Origin: Epiperipatus broadwayi
Lineage: Eukaryota > Onychophora > Udeonychophora > Euonychophora > Peripatidae
DNA: 64,000 bases
Assembly: GCA_028023455.1 (NCBI GenBank)
Contig: JAQFVV010006221.1
Span: 4,667,166-4,731,165 of the forward strand
Direction of reading: 5' to 3'
Under the pieces are notes generated by a model, which was given only the letters and a program-made list of their open reading frames with translations, made no database searches and was not told the DNA's origin. A program made the position numbers and the translations under genes. Below, in pieces: positions 47,722 to 58,535 of the stretch (the first letter of the stretch is position 1; each line of letters starts with the position of its first letter).

Positions 47722-48330
47722 AGAAAGTAAAAATAAATGGACATTATTTAATTCATCTGGATTTTACATAAATAATATTTCAGAGCTTCGGGAAATGTTT
47801 GAAAAACTATCAAATGAAAGCAAAAAATAATAATAATATATATGTCAAAAAAATAAAAATTGAAATAAAATAAATAAGTTAATCACAGAATTAAACTTGG
47901 ATAAAAATATATCTATAATGTTTTGAAATGGAAAGTTTTCAATAAATATATTTTACTAATGTTTATTTATGAATCTAAGACTTGAACATAATAGAAAAAT
48001 AATACAAAATGCATAGTAAAACATGGATAGTTGATATAGATATTAACAAGAAATAATCAAAAAGATATCACTGATATCATTAAAAAATTAAGAGGGTGAT
48101 AGCGGAGATGGACTGGTATATCCTAGAAAAAATGATGGACAAATAAACAACTAAAATGTTGAACACAACCCTAAGAAATAGCAAGAAATTTAGAAAGTGA
48201 GTTAATGAGAGATGAGTGAATGAAATAAAAAGTGTAATGATATATGATATGAAAGAAAAAATTATGGACTAGAGAAAATGAACTAAATTTGGTAGTCATC
48301 TTCATTCTTCTGCAAATTAATAATAGTTTA

Positions 48331-48574
48331 TACTAAAAGCCAAGACTTGATATTGATATTCCTTAAATTTTTTTATTAATTACAAACAATATTCATAACA
48401 TCTATTCATTTATCTTAATTAATTTAATTCCATATTCTATCAATGATTATTTTTTTCATGGTAAGTTCATTTTGGATAAAAGTCCTTCATAAAATTTTGA
48501 AATTTATCGAAATATTCTTAACTCTATCTCAATATCATTAACAATTTAAAATATATATATAATAATAATAAATA
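48331..48574. other. AT-rich gap, nothing recognised
   Basis: Short AT-rich sequence between the LINE relic and the next element A. Nothing supported. Confidence 0.4.
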
Positions 48575-48936
48575 TTCACAGAGGCAAAACTCTTCAGTGC
48601 AAGCTAGAGTAATAAATGGATGCAAAAAGGTGTGTGCATGAAATCCCTATCTAGTGCCTACTCATCTAATATACACAGACTAGTTTCTATTTTGTGGCTT
48701 TTCTAAGATCTAGGTGCAGTGCTCCGAGATCCAAGGCTCCTCACTGATGAAAGCCACAAGCTAGAAACTAGTCTGGGGATATTGGATGAGAAGGCACTAT
48801 ATAGGGATATTATGTACAAACCTTCCTCCATTCATTATTCTGACTTGCACCGAGTGGCGCTACTGTATAGAGTTTTGCCTCTGTGAAATACAGTTTGTGT
48901 AAGCATAAAGAATGGTGATCATGTGATGTCTGATGG
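48575..48936. mobile_element. Foldback element A with intact hammerhead
   Basis: Left arm 'cagaggcaaaactcttcagt' (48578) is mirrored by 'gagttttgcctctg' (48870). 'ctaatatacacagactag' lies opposite 'ctagtctggggatattgg'. Terminus 'aatggtgatcatgtgatg' at the right. The left arm has lost its ribozyme core, so only the plus-strand copy remains. No clear TSD. Confidence 0.8.
48728..48787 (+). ncRNA. Type-I hammerhead ribozyme (family A), intact
   Basis: AUCCAA (outer stem I), GGC bulge, UCCUCA (inner stem I), core CUGAUGA (48744-48750), A, stem II AGC-CACAA-GCU, A, core GAAA (48764-48767), CUAGUC (48768-48773), UGGGGA, UA, UUGGAU. UCCUCA pairs with UGGGGA (one G-U) and AUCCAA with UUGGAU. Stem III is minimal within the palindrome ACUAGU. 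Deviation: the first stem II position is A facing A rather than the usual G-C. Predicted cleavage after 48773. Confidence 0.78.
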
Positions 48937-49146
48937 TTTAGTAAAAAATATCCTGACATTTTCATATAAAATAAACATATTTTTTTACCGATTCCTTTTC
49001 TTTCCTTTGACCTTCAGATCCTTAAAACTTTACTATCATCATACTGCCTTTTTATGCAGAAGGCATTTTCATAGTAGACTTTTATAAAATTTATTTCAGT
49101 TCTTAGTTTACAATACAAAATATAATATTAAGTTTTCACTTTGTTT

Positions 49147-49427
49147 GCATTTGTAATTTGACTGAGAAACATTTTTCACGTCTGTGACACAAATGGTTTT
49201 TTCTTTTGCAACTTAAGACAGGGTTCTTCACCAGAATCATAGCTCTTGTAGCTTGATTAGATCATCTCATTCTTTAAATAGAGCAACAGATCTAATCAAT
49301 CTACGTGAGCTATGATTATGGTGGACCCCATCAAAGTATACTCAACTGTGTTTAAGTTCCAAAAGAGAAAAATCATTTCATATCACAGATGTAAAAAACA
49401 TTTCCAATCAATTTACAAATACAAAAT
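49147..49427. repeat. Foldback element J
   Basis: 'catttgtaatttgactgaga' (49149) is mirrored near 49420; 'tttcttttgcaacttaa' (49200) by 'ttaagttccaaaagaga' (49353); 'atcatagctcttgtag' (49238) by 'ctacgtgagctatgat' (49301). The loop lies around 49270. Confidence 0.65.
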
Positions 49428-49431
49428 ATTA

Positions 49432-49560
49432 AGTGCTGGCTCTGGCTAAGCATTTATCATAAAGCTTGTAGAGGAATTGGCAATCCTCACTGTTTATAAC
49501 TTACAAGCTTAAGAGATAGGGTCATGTGATATATGACTCTTATTTTGACTATATATTTTC
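49432..49560 (+). repeat. Family C fragment without ribozyme
   Basis: Matches the reverse complement of 31496-31582: 'tgctggctctggctaagcat', 'aaagcttgtagaggaattgg', 'ttataacttacaagcttaag', 'gggtcatgtgata'. The upstream ribozyme part is absent, so this is a 5'-truncated copy if the ribozyme is 5'. Confidence 0.7.
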
Positions 49561-49849
49561 TTGTTTATTATATAGTCGTTAAATCAGTCACAATTTCACA
49601 GTTATCTTCATTAATAACTCAATGCTTGCAGATTACAACTAGTTTTAGATTATCAAGCTATAAGAAAACTAAAACTTCTTTGTATAGTATTCCAATATTG
49701 CTATAACCCAAGACAGAATGAAATAATAAATGTAAATTTTTAAAAGGTTGCTATCACATGAATCTTTAATTATAAGAAAAGGAGCTTATGCAGTTTTTAT
49801 AAATCACATATTTTCCTACCATATCATAAAAGTAATAACTATTCAAAGC

Positions 49850-50223
49850 ATCACATGATCACTATCTCATACTAGCACATAATTGTTATTAAACAAGGCA
49901 AAACTCTCCATACAGTAGTGCCACCCTGTGCCAACCAGAGTAATCAATGGATGCCAGAAGGCTTGTGTATAAAATCCCTATCTAGTGCCTACTCATCCAA
50001 TATCCCCGGACTAGTTTCTGGCTTGCATTAGATCCTAAGATCTAGGTGCAGTGCTCTCAGATCCAAGGCTCCTCACTGACGAAGGCCACAAGCCAGAAAC
50101 TAGTCTGGGGATATTGGATGAGTAGGCACTAGATAGGGATTTTATGCACAAGCCTTCTGGCATCCATTGATTACTCTGGTTGGCCCAGGGTGGCACTAGT
50201 GTATGGAGAGTTTTGCCTTGTTT
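49850..50223. mobile_element. Foldback element A with intact hammerhead, 13-bp TSD
   Basis: Flanked by AACTATTCAAAGC at 49837-49849 and 50224-50236. The left terminus is 'atcacatgatcacta'; the right end is 'gagagttttgccttgttt', mirrored by 'aaacaaggcaaaactctcc' (49893). The arms are nearly identical over about 120 bp. The left arm has a deletion that removes its ribozyme core. Confidence 0.9.
50060..50119 (+). ncRNA. Type-I hammerhead ribozyme (family A), intact
   Basis: Same fold as 48728-48787. It differs at the variable core position (CUGACGA) and in stem II, GGC-CACAA-GCC instead of AGC-CACAA-GCU, a compensatory A-U to G-C change. Stem I UCCUCA/UGGGGA and AUCCAA/UUGGAU are fully paired. 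Predicted cleavage after 50105. Confidence 0.8.
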
Positions 50224-50236
50224 AACTATTCAAAGC

Positions 50237-53141
50237 CATTTACCTTTCTATCTTCAACTATTATTAATTGATATTTATGTTTTGTAGTGTTTAATCCTTA
50301 ATTTACTGCAATTATATGAACTTAGGCAAACATGGTATCATTCTATATTACAAATTAACTTAATCCAAATAAAAAAAACCAGAATAAAAGTAGTAGAAAT
50401 GAGTACAATTCTTTGTAAAACTACACATATTTTAAAAATTATATACTTAGTTATATGAAATAAATATTAATTTGATGCCAGATTCCTGATTTTAAAATTT
50501 TAATTTAGAAAGGCATTTATAATAAATAATTTATAGAGAAAAATAAGGAGAATATGTGTAAACAAGTAAGAAATATCAAAAAAGAATTAAATACCCACAT
50601 TTCAATCAGTCAAAAATGAATTTTTATATTTATAAAAGTTTTTTTTTTGTAGAATAAAATTAAATCTGGTAATCAAATGTTGTTCAATAAAAATATGATT
50701 AGTAGTAATTATCAGATTAAAGTAAAAGAAAAAAAGACAACAAAAAAAGTAGAGTGGAAAATGATGGGAAAATATGTTCTCCTAGGCATAACTATATATA
50801 CCAAAAAAAGAAAAATAAGAGAAAACATTGACTAAAAGGCATCAACTAAAAAAACAAGGAATGTCATCAATATGTAGACAGATTTCAAGTTATAGCAGTT
50901 GTCTCTGATATGTAATTCAGTGACAGTTATTTTGTTTTAAAGGAATACAGTTGTTAAAAGTACTTTTCAAGGTTCTACTGATATCTAAGTAAAGCGATGA
51001 TCTCATTGGTCTCATTCCAAATAAATACATAAACAATTCCTATTGATCCTAAGAAAGCATGTTCTGGGCTGAAGAAATACAAGGATGTTGAAAGTGAAAA
51101 ATAAGAATAGTGTTGCCAGAAGGTATTCTATCCGCAGGTGTTTTTCTAAATAAAAGTGGTGCTCACAGTTAAGGGGTGATGTAGTTCAAACCTATATAAA
51201 AATGCTTCTAAATAAAAGTGAAGTACAACTCTCTAAGAATTAATTGGCTTGATATATGGTGATCAGGAAATGTAAACTGATTTCTCATATAAAATAGTTA
51301 TATAAGAGATAAATAGTTTGCTCACTATTAGCAGCATCAATCTTAAACTTACATTTTTATTACACTTCTTCATAATAATAAAGAAGGTAGCATGAAATGG
51401 ATGACTTGTGTTATCTAAAGAGAATTTATATTTATGCACAGATTTGTTCATTTGTCTTATGTATTTATAAATAATTCTATCAGGCAAAAAGCCAGTTTCC
51501 CAGTATAATAACTAAGGATCTTATAGTATGATAGGTAATGTATCTAATTGTTATGCAAATTCAGGAATGGCAAAATTTTGACATTTTTCAAGTTATAATC
51601 AAGTTAAGATTCTTCTTCCAAATAGTCAGCTCGCAACCGACACAAAATGCAATCCAGTATTGGTTAGTAAATATCTAGTTAGTTTTAAATTAAAGAATAA
51701 CATTTCCTCCATTGCTTCTCTGTAAAGATTAATGGAGACATTTTTGATTTAAAATGAGTTGTTTAAAGACTATTTTATGTTCTACCTTACTACATCTTTT
51801 TATTTATTTTTCTTAGCAAAGTTCATTCATGGGTATAGCAAAACCCATCTTTAACTTTTTATTTTTCTTTGTATTCCTTTCCTTCACTTAAGTATTATTT
51901 CTAATATGTAATAGTTCATAAATATACTTGTAATATTATAGAATTTTGAATTGTTAAATTATCTGTAAATGTTATGTTGATGAAAAATTTAATCCATAGA
52001 GCATTAAAAAATGCAAATTGTTTTAAGGTTCATCATTATGAGTTTTTAGCTACTGTACACCCAAAAAAGATGCTAAATTAGATGTTCTCATAAATTATCT
52101 ATATTTGTATCATAACTTAAAGTTAACAAATATTCCAAGCAATATAAGTTTCTACATTAACGTTATTCAAGCTAATGACTTGAAAATTTCTAATATCCTA
52201 AGATTTTGAATGTAAGCCCAAATCTGCTTGTCTAGTTCTAAAGGCCTGTTATAAATCATCAGTAGGTATTTTGACACCTTGATAAAAGAATTTTATAGAA
52301 CAATCTAGAATGGATTGTTATTGCTAATATAAATGTTAAATGTGACATTCATTTTAATTAACTTTTTCATCTCCAAAACGATGTATAATTCTTTCGTACC
52401 CTTATATTTTTCTAGCAGGCATCCCATTTCCACTGACAGACAAAAGTTCAGTTATGTATATAATCAGCAAGCATAAAAATCAATTACGTTTACATTACAG
52501 CTTAAAACTTTTTTTTTTAAAAAAAATTGTAATTACCTTTTTTTAAAAACTACAATAGAAGAAAAATCATTTCGTGGATCTTTTCCTAAATCGTACACTT
52601 TAAAGATAAATTCAATGATCTCTTTTACTTATTTCAACAATCTTTTGAACAAATGCAACCAAGTAAAGAAAAATGTAATATTTTCCCCGGAAATAAGAAA
52701 TTAAATAATTTCTTTTAGTAAGCAAAAAATAAGCAAGTTGTAAAGATAATAAAATTAATGAAGCAAGCCTACGTCTAATTGGACTTAATAAATTAATACC
52801 TTTTTGTTTATAATAATTAAATGCTATTCATTATAGATTTAATTACTTTTTTTTAATAACACATCAGCATATAATAAAGACAATAAGATGATTTAAAATC
52901 CTGAATAACATTTTCAATATTAAATCACCTAAATGTAAGTAACAGTTCAAATTAAAAAAATATGTATAAATATAATGTATTTATGTATGTGTATTTAAAA
53001 TTAAATTGTATATCCTACAGACTCCTATATATCTATGCATAAAAGCAAAATGTAAATTGTTCCTAACATCATTATGTTTTATTTAAATAGGTTTTGCCAA
53101 TCTAACTGAGTGACAGAATGAACTTCCACAGGTAACCATGC
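50237..53141. other. Long AT-rich stretch with one old repeat
   Basis: Contains a segment at about 52165-52290 ('aagctaatgacttgaaaatt', 'ctaatatcctaagatttgaa'-like) that is related to 60270-60360. 50900-51250 is less AT-rich and shares 'gtaattcagtgacagtta' with a similar phrase near 60470. These are probably old, unclassified repeats. No gene supported; the frame at 51263-51487 has no recognisable motifs. Confidence 0.45.
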
Positions 53142-53156
53142 TATTAAAGGATCTAA

Positions 53157-53254
53157 ACATCACATGATCACTATCTCATACTATCTCATTGATTGCTCTT
53201 GTTAGCACAAGATGGCACTACTATATGGAGAGTTTTGCTGTATTTTGAATTGTT
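53157..53254. mobile_element. Element A, 98-bp internally deleted copy, 15-bp TSD
   Basis: 'acatcacatgatcactatc' joins directly to 'gatggcactactatatggag' and 'agttttgctgtatttt'. Flanked by TATTAAAGGATCTAA at 53142-53156 and 53255-53269. Both family termini are kept while the middle is missing. Confidence 0.85.
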
Positions 53255-53269
53255 TATTAAAGGATCTAA

Positions 53270-56200
53270 CAACATTCTTTACTTTACAAAAGCAATCAAA
53301 TCATTCGTCAAAAGATTTGATGCTTTCTGCTAATAGTTTTCTCTCTTCATTCATAAACAAATGACTCAAAATACTTGATCTCTTTCTTGAAAAGTTTTTT
53401 ATTGTATTTGACTACCACATTAATATAACTGTGATTATATGCTCTAAGAAATTAACTGGGTATTCAGTATATGAATATAACCCATGGGATATAAAGTAAT
53501 TTTAGTCATAAGAGTCACTAGTATCTCTTACATAATGCATTGAAAATAAGAGAAGATATTATTTATTAATTACAGTACTCATGTCAAATGCATTTTTTTT
53601 TTCAATTTATAATTCTGAGCAGAGCTATTCCTCAATGCAAGCCACACAAGTCCTGACTGGAAAAACATATGAGTGTTTTGGACAGTTCAGAATAAGAGTA
53701 TAGTAAATATGATAATAATCTACATATAAGTTTAAGAGACATAGACCAATTAGCTTCATCCAATTGCCCATTCATTCCTTTTCTATAAATAAATTTAAAA
53801 ATAGTTTATTTCTACCTTCTAATGTTTTTAAATTTATCTCCTACAAAGGGGAATAAGATATTGTTTCATAAAAATAAGCATATATTATATTCTATTACAA
53901 CTTTACGTAATATAATACCAATAACTGCTGAATTTTCACCTCCTTCTGCAAAGAAATCTGTATATTGCTCCTGTGATCGCAGTAAATATGAGACTGCTTA
54001 TAAAAAAACTGTACTAATTTAGAATTATCAGGAAGAAAAAAAAAGGAATCATTTTAAGGAGAATAAAATTTTGTACATCTTTCACAACATATAATTTTAT
54101 TTTGTATATAGATAGAAACAATATAAAATATAACATAATATTAGATCATGTGACATCTGACTTCATTTTTTTGTGACAAAATATATGATGTTTATTTTAG
54201 TTACTAATATATTTTCAATGCTTTACTGTCCTACTCATGGTTATCAAATTATTAATTTTAAATAACTTTTAAAATAGTACTGAATCTCTATTTCATCTTG
54301 TCTTTTTTGTTTAGTAAACCAGATTTTTAAAAAAATTTTATCATTTTATTTCTCACAAATCATTACAAAAATTGTTTCTCATGAAAATAAATAGATTGTG
54401 TTAAATCTTGGGATATTACAATGACTTTCATTTATAAACCAATAGCTTCATTATCTAGAGATCCAATTATTAAATTAAAAAGTCAAAAAGTGTTCCAAAT
54501 GATCCTAAGACATGTCAGGCATTTCATTATTGGTCAATTAAAAAAACATGGATGCCTGAGCAAACCATGAGATAATTCTAATATTTATATTATTGACTAT
54601 CTGAACTTTAAATATATTTAATATTTAAAGCAACAGAAACTTCTAAAATATACTTAACCTTGCACCCATCCTGAATCTTCATGTAAATGTTACGAGTTAA
54701 AAATTACTTAAAATCTCAAGTCTGGTTCTCTTAAGTAATTTGAAGACTTGGACATAGATTCATATCTATCTGAATATTTTTAAACTCATAAGTGGTGCAA
54801 TGCCCGAATTGTATACCAATATGATTGTTTCATAATCCTTATGGCAATAATAAAATTCCTAATCCATCACCAGTAATTGCAGATACGGGTAAATAAATCC
54901 AAATTAGAATTCCAAATAAATCTCTGATCCATTTGATTTTTATTTTTCTTTCAAGTATTAATTTTTCATCCATTACTATCTGTTAAGGTGATTTCTTTCT
55001 TACACAAATTTTCATTGCCTTCCATTATGGATTCAATATTATATAAAATAACATATTCAAAACAGATACATATGAATTATTTATATTTGGGAAATGTTCA
55101 TTTTTCTTTTGGTAAATTTTTAAGTTCTTTTTGCAGGAAATTTCCCATGATTCTTTTTTTTTAAAAAAAATTCTAAAAGATCAATGACTACTTTCCTGTT
55201 GGTTTAGAATATGTGAAAGTTGCTATTTTGATTTTTATTTTACCTTAGAATTTGGTTTTATTAGTAAGCAATATCAATATTTTATTTTCATATATACATC
55301 ATCCATTGCTTACATTGTATCTATTGTTATATTTCTATTACTCCTCTTTTATCAATCAAGATTGCAAATTATTGACTAAATTTGTCTATATTTCTTACCA
55401 CATGTTTTCTATAAAGCAAATGTTCAAGATATTTGTTTTGAAATTGTCTTTAAAGCATACTGCATGAATCAATTCTCTTCCTTTCTTCAGATATATGGCT
55501 ATAATTAATTGTTAAGTTGGGCATACATTTTCATTATTATGTCCCTTCGATAGGTCACCAAATATATAATAGATGGCATATATGATGATATCATCAAGTC
55601 TCATATTGAGCTGCAAATATATATGATATTGAGTTGGATGTATACCAAGATGATGGAGAAAGGATTAAAAATGTACCTATCCATATATTGATGTACTAAA
55701 TGTCTAACAGTACAAATGGTTACACAATATGATAGTTAAGGTAATGACAATTAACAAATCCTGGAGGCAGCCTCACATGCAATGATGAAAATATAAAGCA
55801 CATATATGTCACATAAACATGCAGTTTAAAATAAGTGAATTGACTAGAACTATTTATCTGGCTAGTCAATTTGTAATAAATATTGTAATGGATTGTTATA
55901 TAAACAAAGATCCTATATTAAATATATACCACCTATGTTAAATACATACTGATTAATAACCATTAAGTATACCAATACTTTCCATATGTAATTATTAAAA
56001 CATTCTTTACCCATTAACTTTTTTATGTGAATGGACTTCAAATACTCCTGGTAATAATGCAGAGTTACTATGATAATTATAAACATGTCCATTTCCATAA
56101 ATCTCACAGAGCATTATTTAAAATCCACATATATGCAGATATAGTTTTTTATTATTCTCAGATGTGCAACTTCATATAAAGCAAGAGATTTGAGAGATAT

Positions 56201-56902
56201 ACAAACAACATATATTCAAAAAATGTGTGGATCAAAATAAATACATGAGATTATAAGCAGATAACTAAACTTAATTAAACATATAATGAATTTATTGAAT
56301 AAATAAATTAATAATTAAATTAAATTACTCAATAAGATGCCATAAATGGATAATCTAGTCAATTGTAACCTTTTTAAATGAATATAAAACAATTCTTAGA
56401 TATGTATGGAAACAAAGCAATACAATGGCAACAGATACTGTTAATCAACTTTAAACTGACCAGATTTGAACTCAAAATAGATATGCAGACCCATACCTGG
56501 CATAAAGTTTGAATTATATAAATTAACTGATTATTTTAAGACTAATATTATTTTAATAAAACACAATTACTCAAAATATGTTGGCATGTATATATTTGCC
56601 TAATTACAGATATAACTGTTATTCAACAATGTAATAATTTACATATGTGCTGAATACATCTTTGATTTTGTTTACTCATAAGCATTCAACCTAGTTTAAC
56701 TTTTTCAGTTTTGTATTTTTTGCTAGCCCCTAGCAGCTGTTTGAATTAATTTTCCAACTTTTTATTTTAACAAATTAACCGATATTCCTTATTAGATTTC
56801 TATAAATTTCAAATTATTTTCTAGAAAATTTACAAATGAAAATCATTTTTAAAAATAATACAAATATAATATAAAGTAAAAAAACTGAAATGTATAATAA
56901 GA
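53270..56902. other. Long AT-rich stretch, nothing recognised
   Basis: No supported gene, RNA or inverted repeat. The frames at 53822-54022, 55252-55467 and 55913-56107 are Leu/Ile/Tyr/Lys-rich chance translations. Confidence 0.45.
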
Positions 56903-56917
56903 ACAAAGCTTTTTGTT

Positions 56918-57180
56918 GTATTTTTATATTGGACTATTTCCATCATCTAATATGAGTATTGAATATCTTTAGAAAAATTTAATATTATTTAAATATTCCA
57001 AATACATTCAACTGTTAGTAATAAATAGCACATCAAACAGGTTTGTAACAGTTGAATGTATTTGGAATATTTAAATAAAGTTAAATTTTTCTAAAGACAT
57101 TTAATACTCCTATTAAATGATGGAAATAGTCCGATATAAAATATAAATATATCACCATCATCACAAACCTTCAGGAAAAC
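56918..57180. mobile_element. Foldback element E, copy 2, 15-bp TSD
   Basis: 'gtatttttatattggactat' (56918) is mirrored by 'atagtccgatataaaat' (57127-57143), with a centre 'caactgttagtaat' / 'gtaacagttgaatg'. The non-palindromic tail 'caccatcatcacaaacc' follows. An exact duplication ACAAAGCTTTTTGTT lies at 56903-56917 and 57181-57195. The tail lies inside the TSDs, so it belongs to the element. Confidence 0.88.
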
Positions 57181-57220
57181 ACAAAGCTTTTTGTTATTGC
57201 ATATAAAAATATTTAAAGAA

Positions 57221-57325
57221 TAGCCGAGAGGTCAGCGCAGCTGCCTTGCAAGCAGGCAGTTGCGTGCAGACCGTTGTCGAAGGTTCGCTTCCCGGCCGAT
57301 GCTTTGACATATGAAAAAAAAAAAC
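57221..57325 (+). mobile_element. tRNA-derived SINE, copy 5
   Basis: 'agccgagaggtcagcgcagc' (A-box region), 'ctgccttgcaagcaggcagt' (a strong anticodon-type hairpin), B box 'aggttcgcttcc', 'ggccgatgctttgacatatg', A-run. A few bases are missing from the 5' end. It causes the frame at 57194-57520. Confidence 0.82.
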
Positions 57326-58332
57326 CACTTTAAATCCATTTCTAAAATGAAAATAAATTATTATTAAGATTACATTTGATTTATAATTTTTTTTTAAAAA
57401 TGACAATAAATAATTGCTATGGTCATTGTTAAAATCTTCATTTTTCAGCCAATCACAATTTTCTAACTTTACATTATTACTATTTCCCTTGATTTTTTTT
57501 CTAAAAGCAAATACTTTCAAATAAAATCAGAATTCAGTCATAATAATTTTGTAATATATCATAAATATTTTGCAAAAACAAACTACAGAAAATATACATT
57601 TATCATTTTCAAAGTCTAAACAAAATAATGGAGATTCTCGAAAGCTCCCACAAACATTCTTTGGCCTGATAACAAAAAAAATTACCAATCAGCAGCATTT
57701 TGGCTTCTTTATACAGTAGTGACATCTGGATTTTTTTTTTTTAATTAATAAATCAATATTGTTTTAATTTCACTTTTTGATGTCAAATGAAACTAGCAAA
57801 TGAATACTAAAGTTAACCATAAAAGATTGAATTAAAGCCAAAATGACTAAAACATCATCAATGAAACAAAGGCTTATGGATATTTCTGGAAAACCATTAA
57901 TATACCACAGCTATCAAAGTTTAACTTTATAGAGCTGATTTTAAATGAACTTAATAAAGCAAACTCTTTAGATTTAAAAATCTTTAAAAAAAAATAAAAA
58001 AAATTTTTTCCACTGAATTTCTTGAGACAAAGAAAAGTTATTGCAATAAGTCTGAAAGTCCCCCCCCCCCTCCAGAAGTCACAGTGTCATAAGAGTGCTG
58101 TCACTATGCACTTTCTTATGGCTACAAATTTCTCTTGTCTTGACTCTGTAAGTCTCTCAATTAAATTCATGTGATATTTGGTATGTCAGAAAAACATGAT
58201 TAAATTTTGTTTAATTAGCAAAAATGCTGATAATATTCTTTAATTACAGTAGTGTTATTCTTTTTATATTCACAAAACAAAATAATGTAAGATTATCTTT
58301 CTTTAGATTAGTCAGAATAATTTTTTTATAAA
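57326..58332. other. AT-rich stretch, nothing recognised
   Basis: C-run at about 58062. No gene supported. Confidence 0.4.
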
Positions 58333-58535
58333 CAAAGCAAAGCAAAACTCCATATAGTAGTGCCACCTGTGCTAAACAGAGTAATCAATGGATGCCAGAA
58401 GGCTTGTGCATAAAATCCCTATCTAATGCCTACTCATCCAATATCCCCAGACTAGTTTCTGGCTTGTGGCCTTCGTCAGTGAGGAGCTTTGGATCTGAGA
58501 GCACTGCATCTAGATCTTAGGATCTAATGCAACCC
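58333..58535 (-). mobile_element. Element A, single (non-palindromic) arm with intact hammerhead
   Basis: Runs on the minus strand from 'ttgcattagatcctaaga' through the ribozyme to 'gcacaagccttctggcatcc' and 'gagttttgctttgctttg'. Because only one arm is present, the ribozyme strand is unambiguous and the unit reads in the same order as in the foldback copies. Confidence 0.82.
58436..58495 (-). ncRNA. Type-I hammerhead ribozyme (family A), intact
   Basis: Minus strand: AUCCAA, AGC, UCCUCA, core CUGACGA (complement of 58473-58479), A, GGC-CACAA-GCC, A, core GAAA, CUAGUC, UGGGGA, UA, UUGGAU. All stem I and stem II pairs form. It is a separate insertion from 50060-50119 yet keeps the same paired bases. 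Confidence 0.8.

Larger units (their letters stand above)
46560..48330 (+). pseudogene. Oldest RTE-type LINE relic, split by an element A insertion
   Basis: Decayed RT segments can be followed against the 33930-36662 copy: 'LAKLYTKFLKD' (46600), 'NYKRCLIP' (46875), 'IDPRYYQILKNIY' (46940), 'FTKNLQKIFCE' (47055). The element A insertion comes next (47121-47721). Then 'KVKINGHYLIHLDF' (47726) and C-terminal remnants near 48090-48240. Dense stops and indels show it is much older than the other two copies. Deleting the insertion and one TSD copy rejoins the LINE sequence. Confidence 0.7.

Noticed and set aside
53822-54022. 66-codon frame with several Ser/Pro/Cys residues
   Set aside because: No domain, splice context or codon pattern distinguishes it from chance frames in AT-rich DNA.
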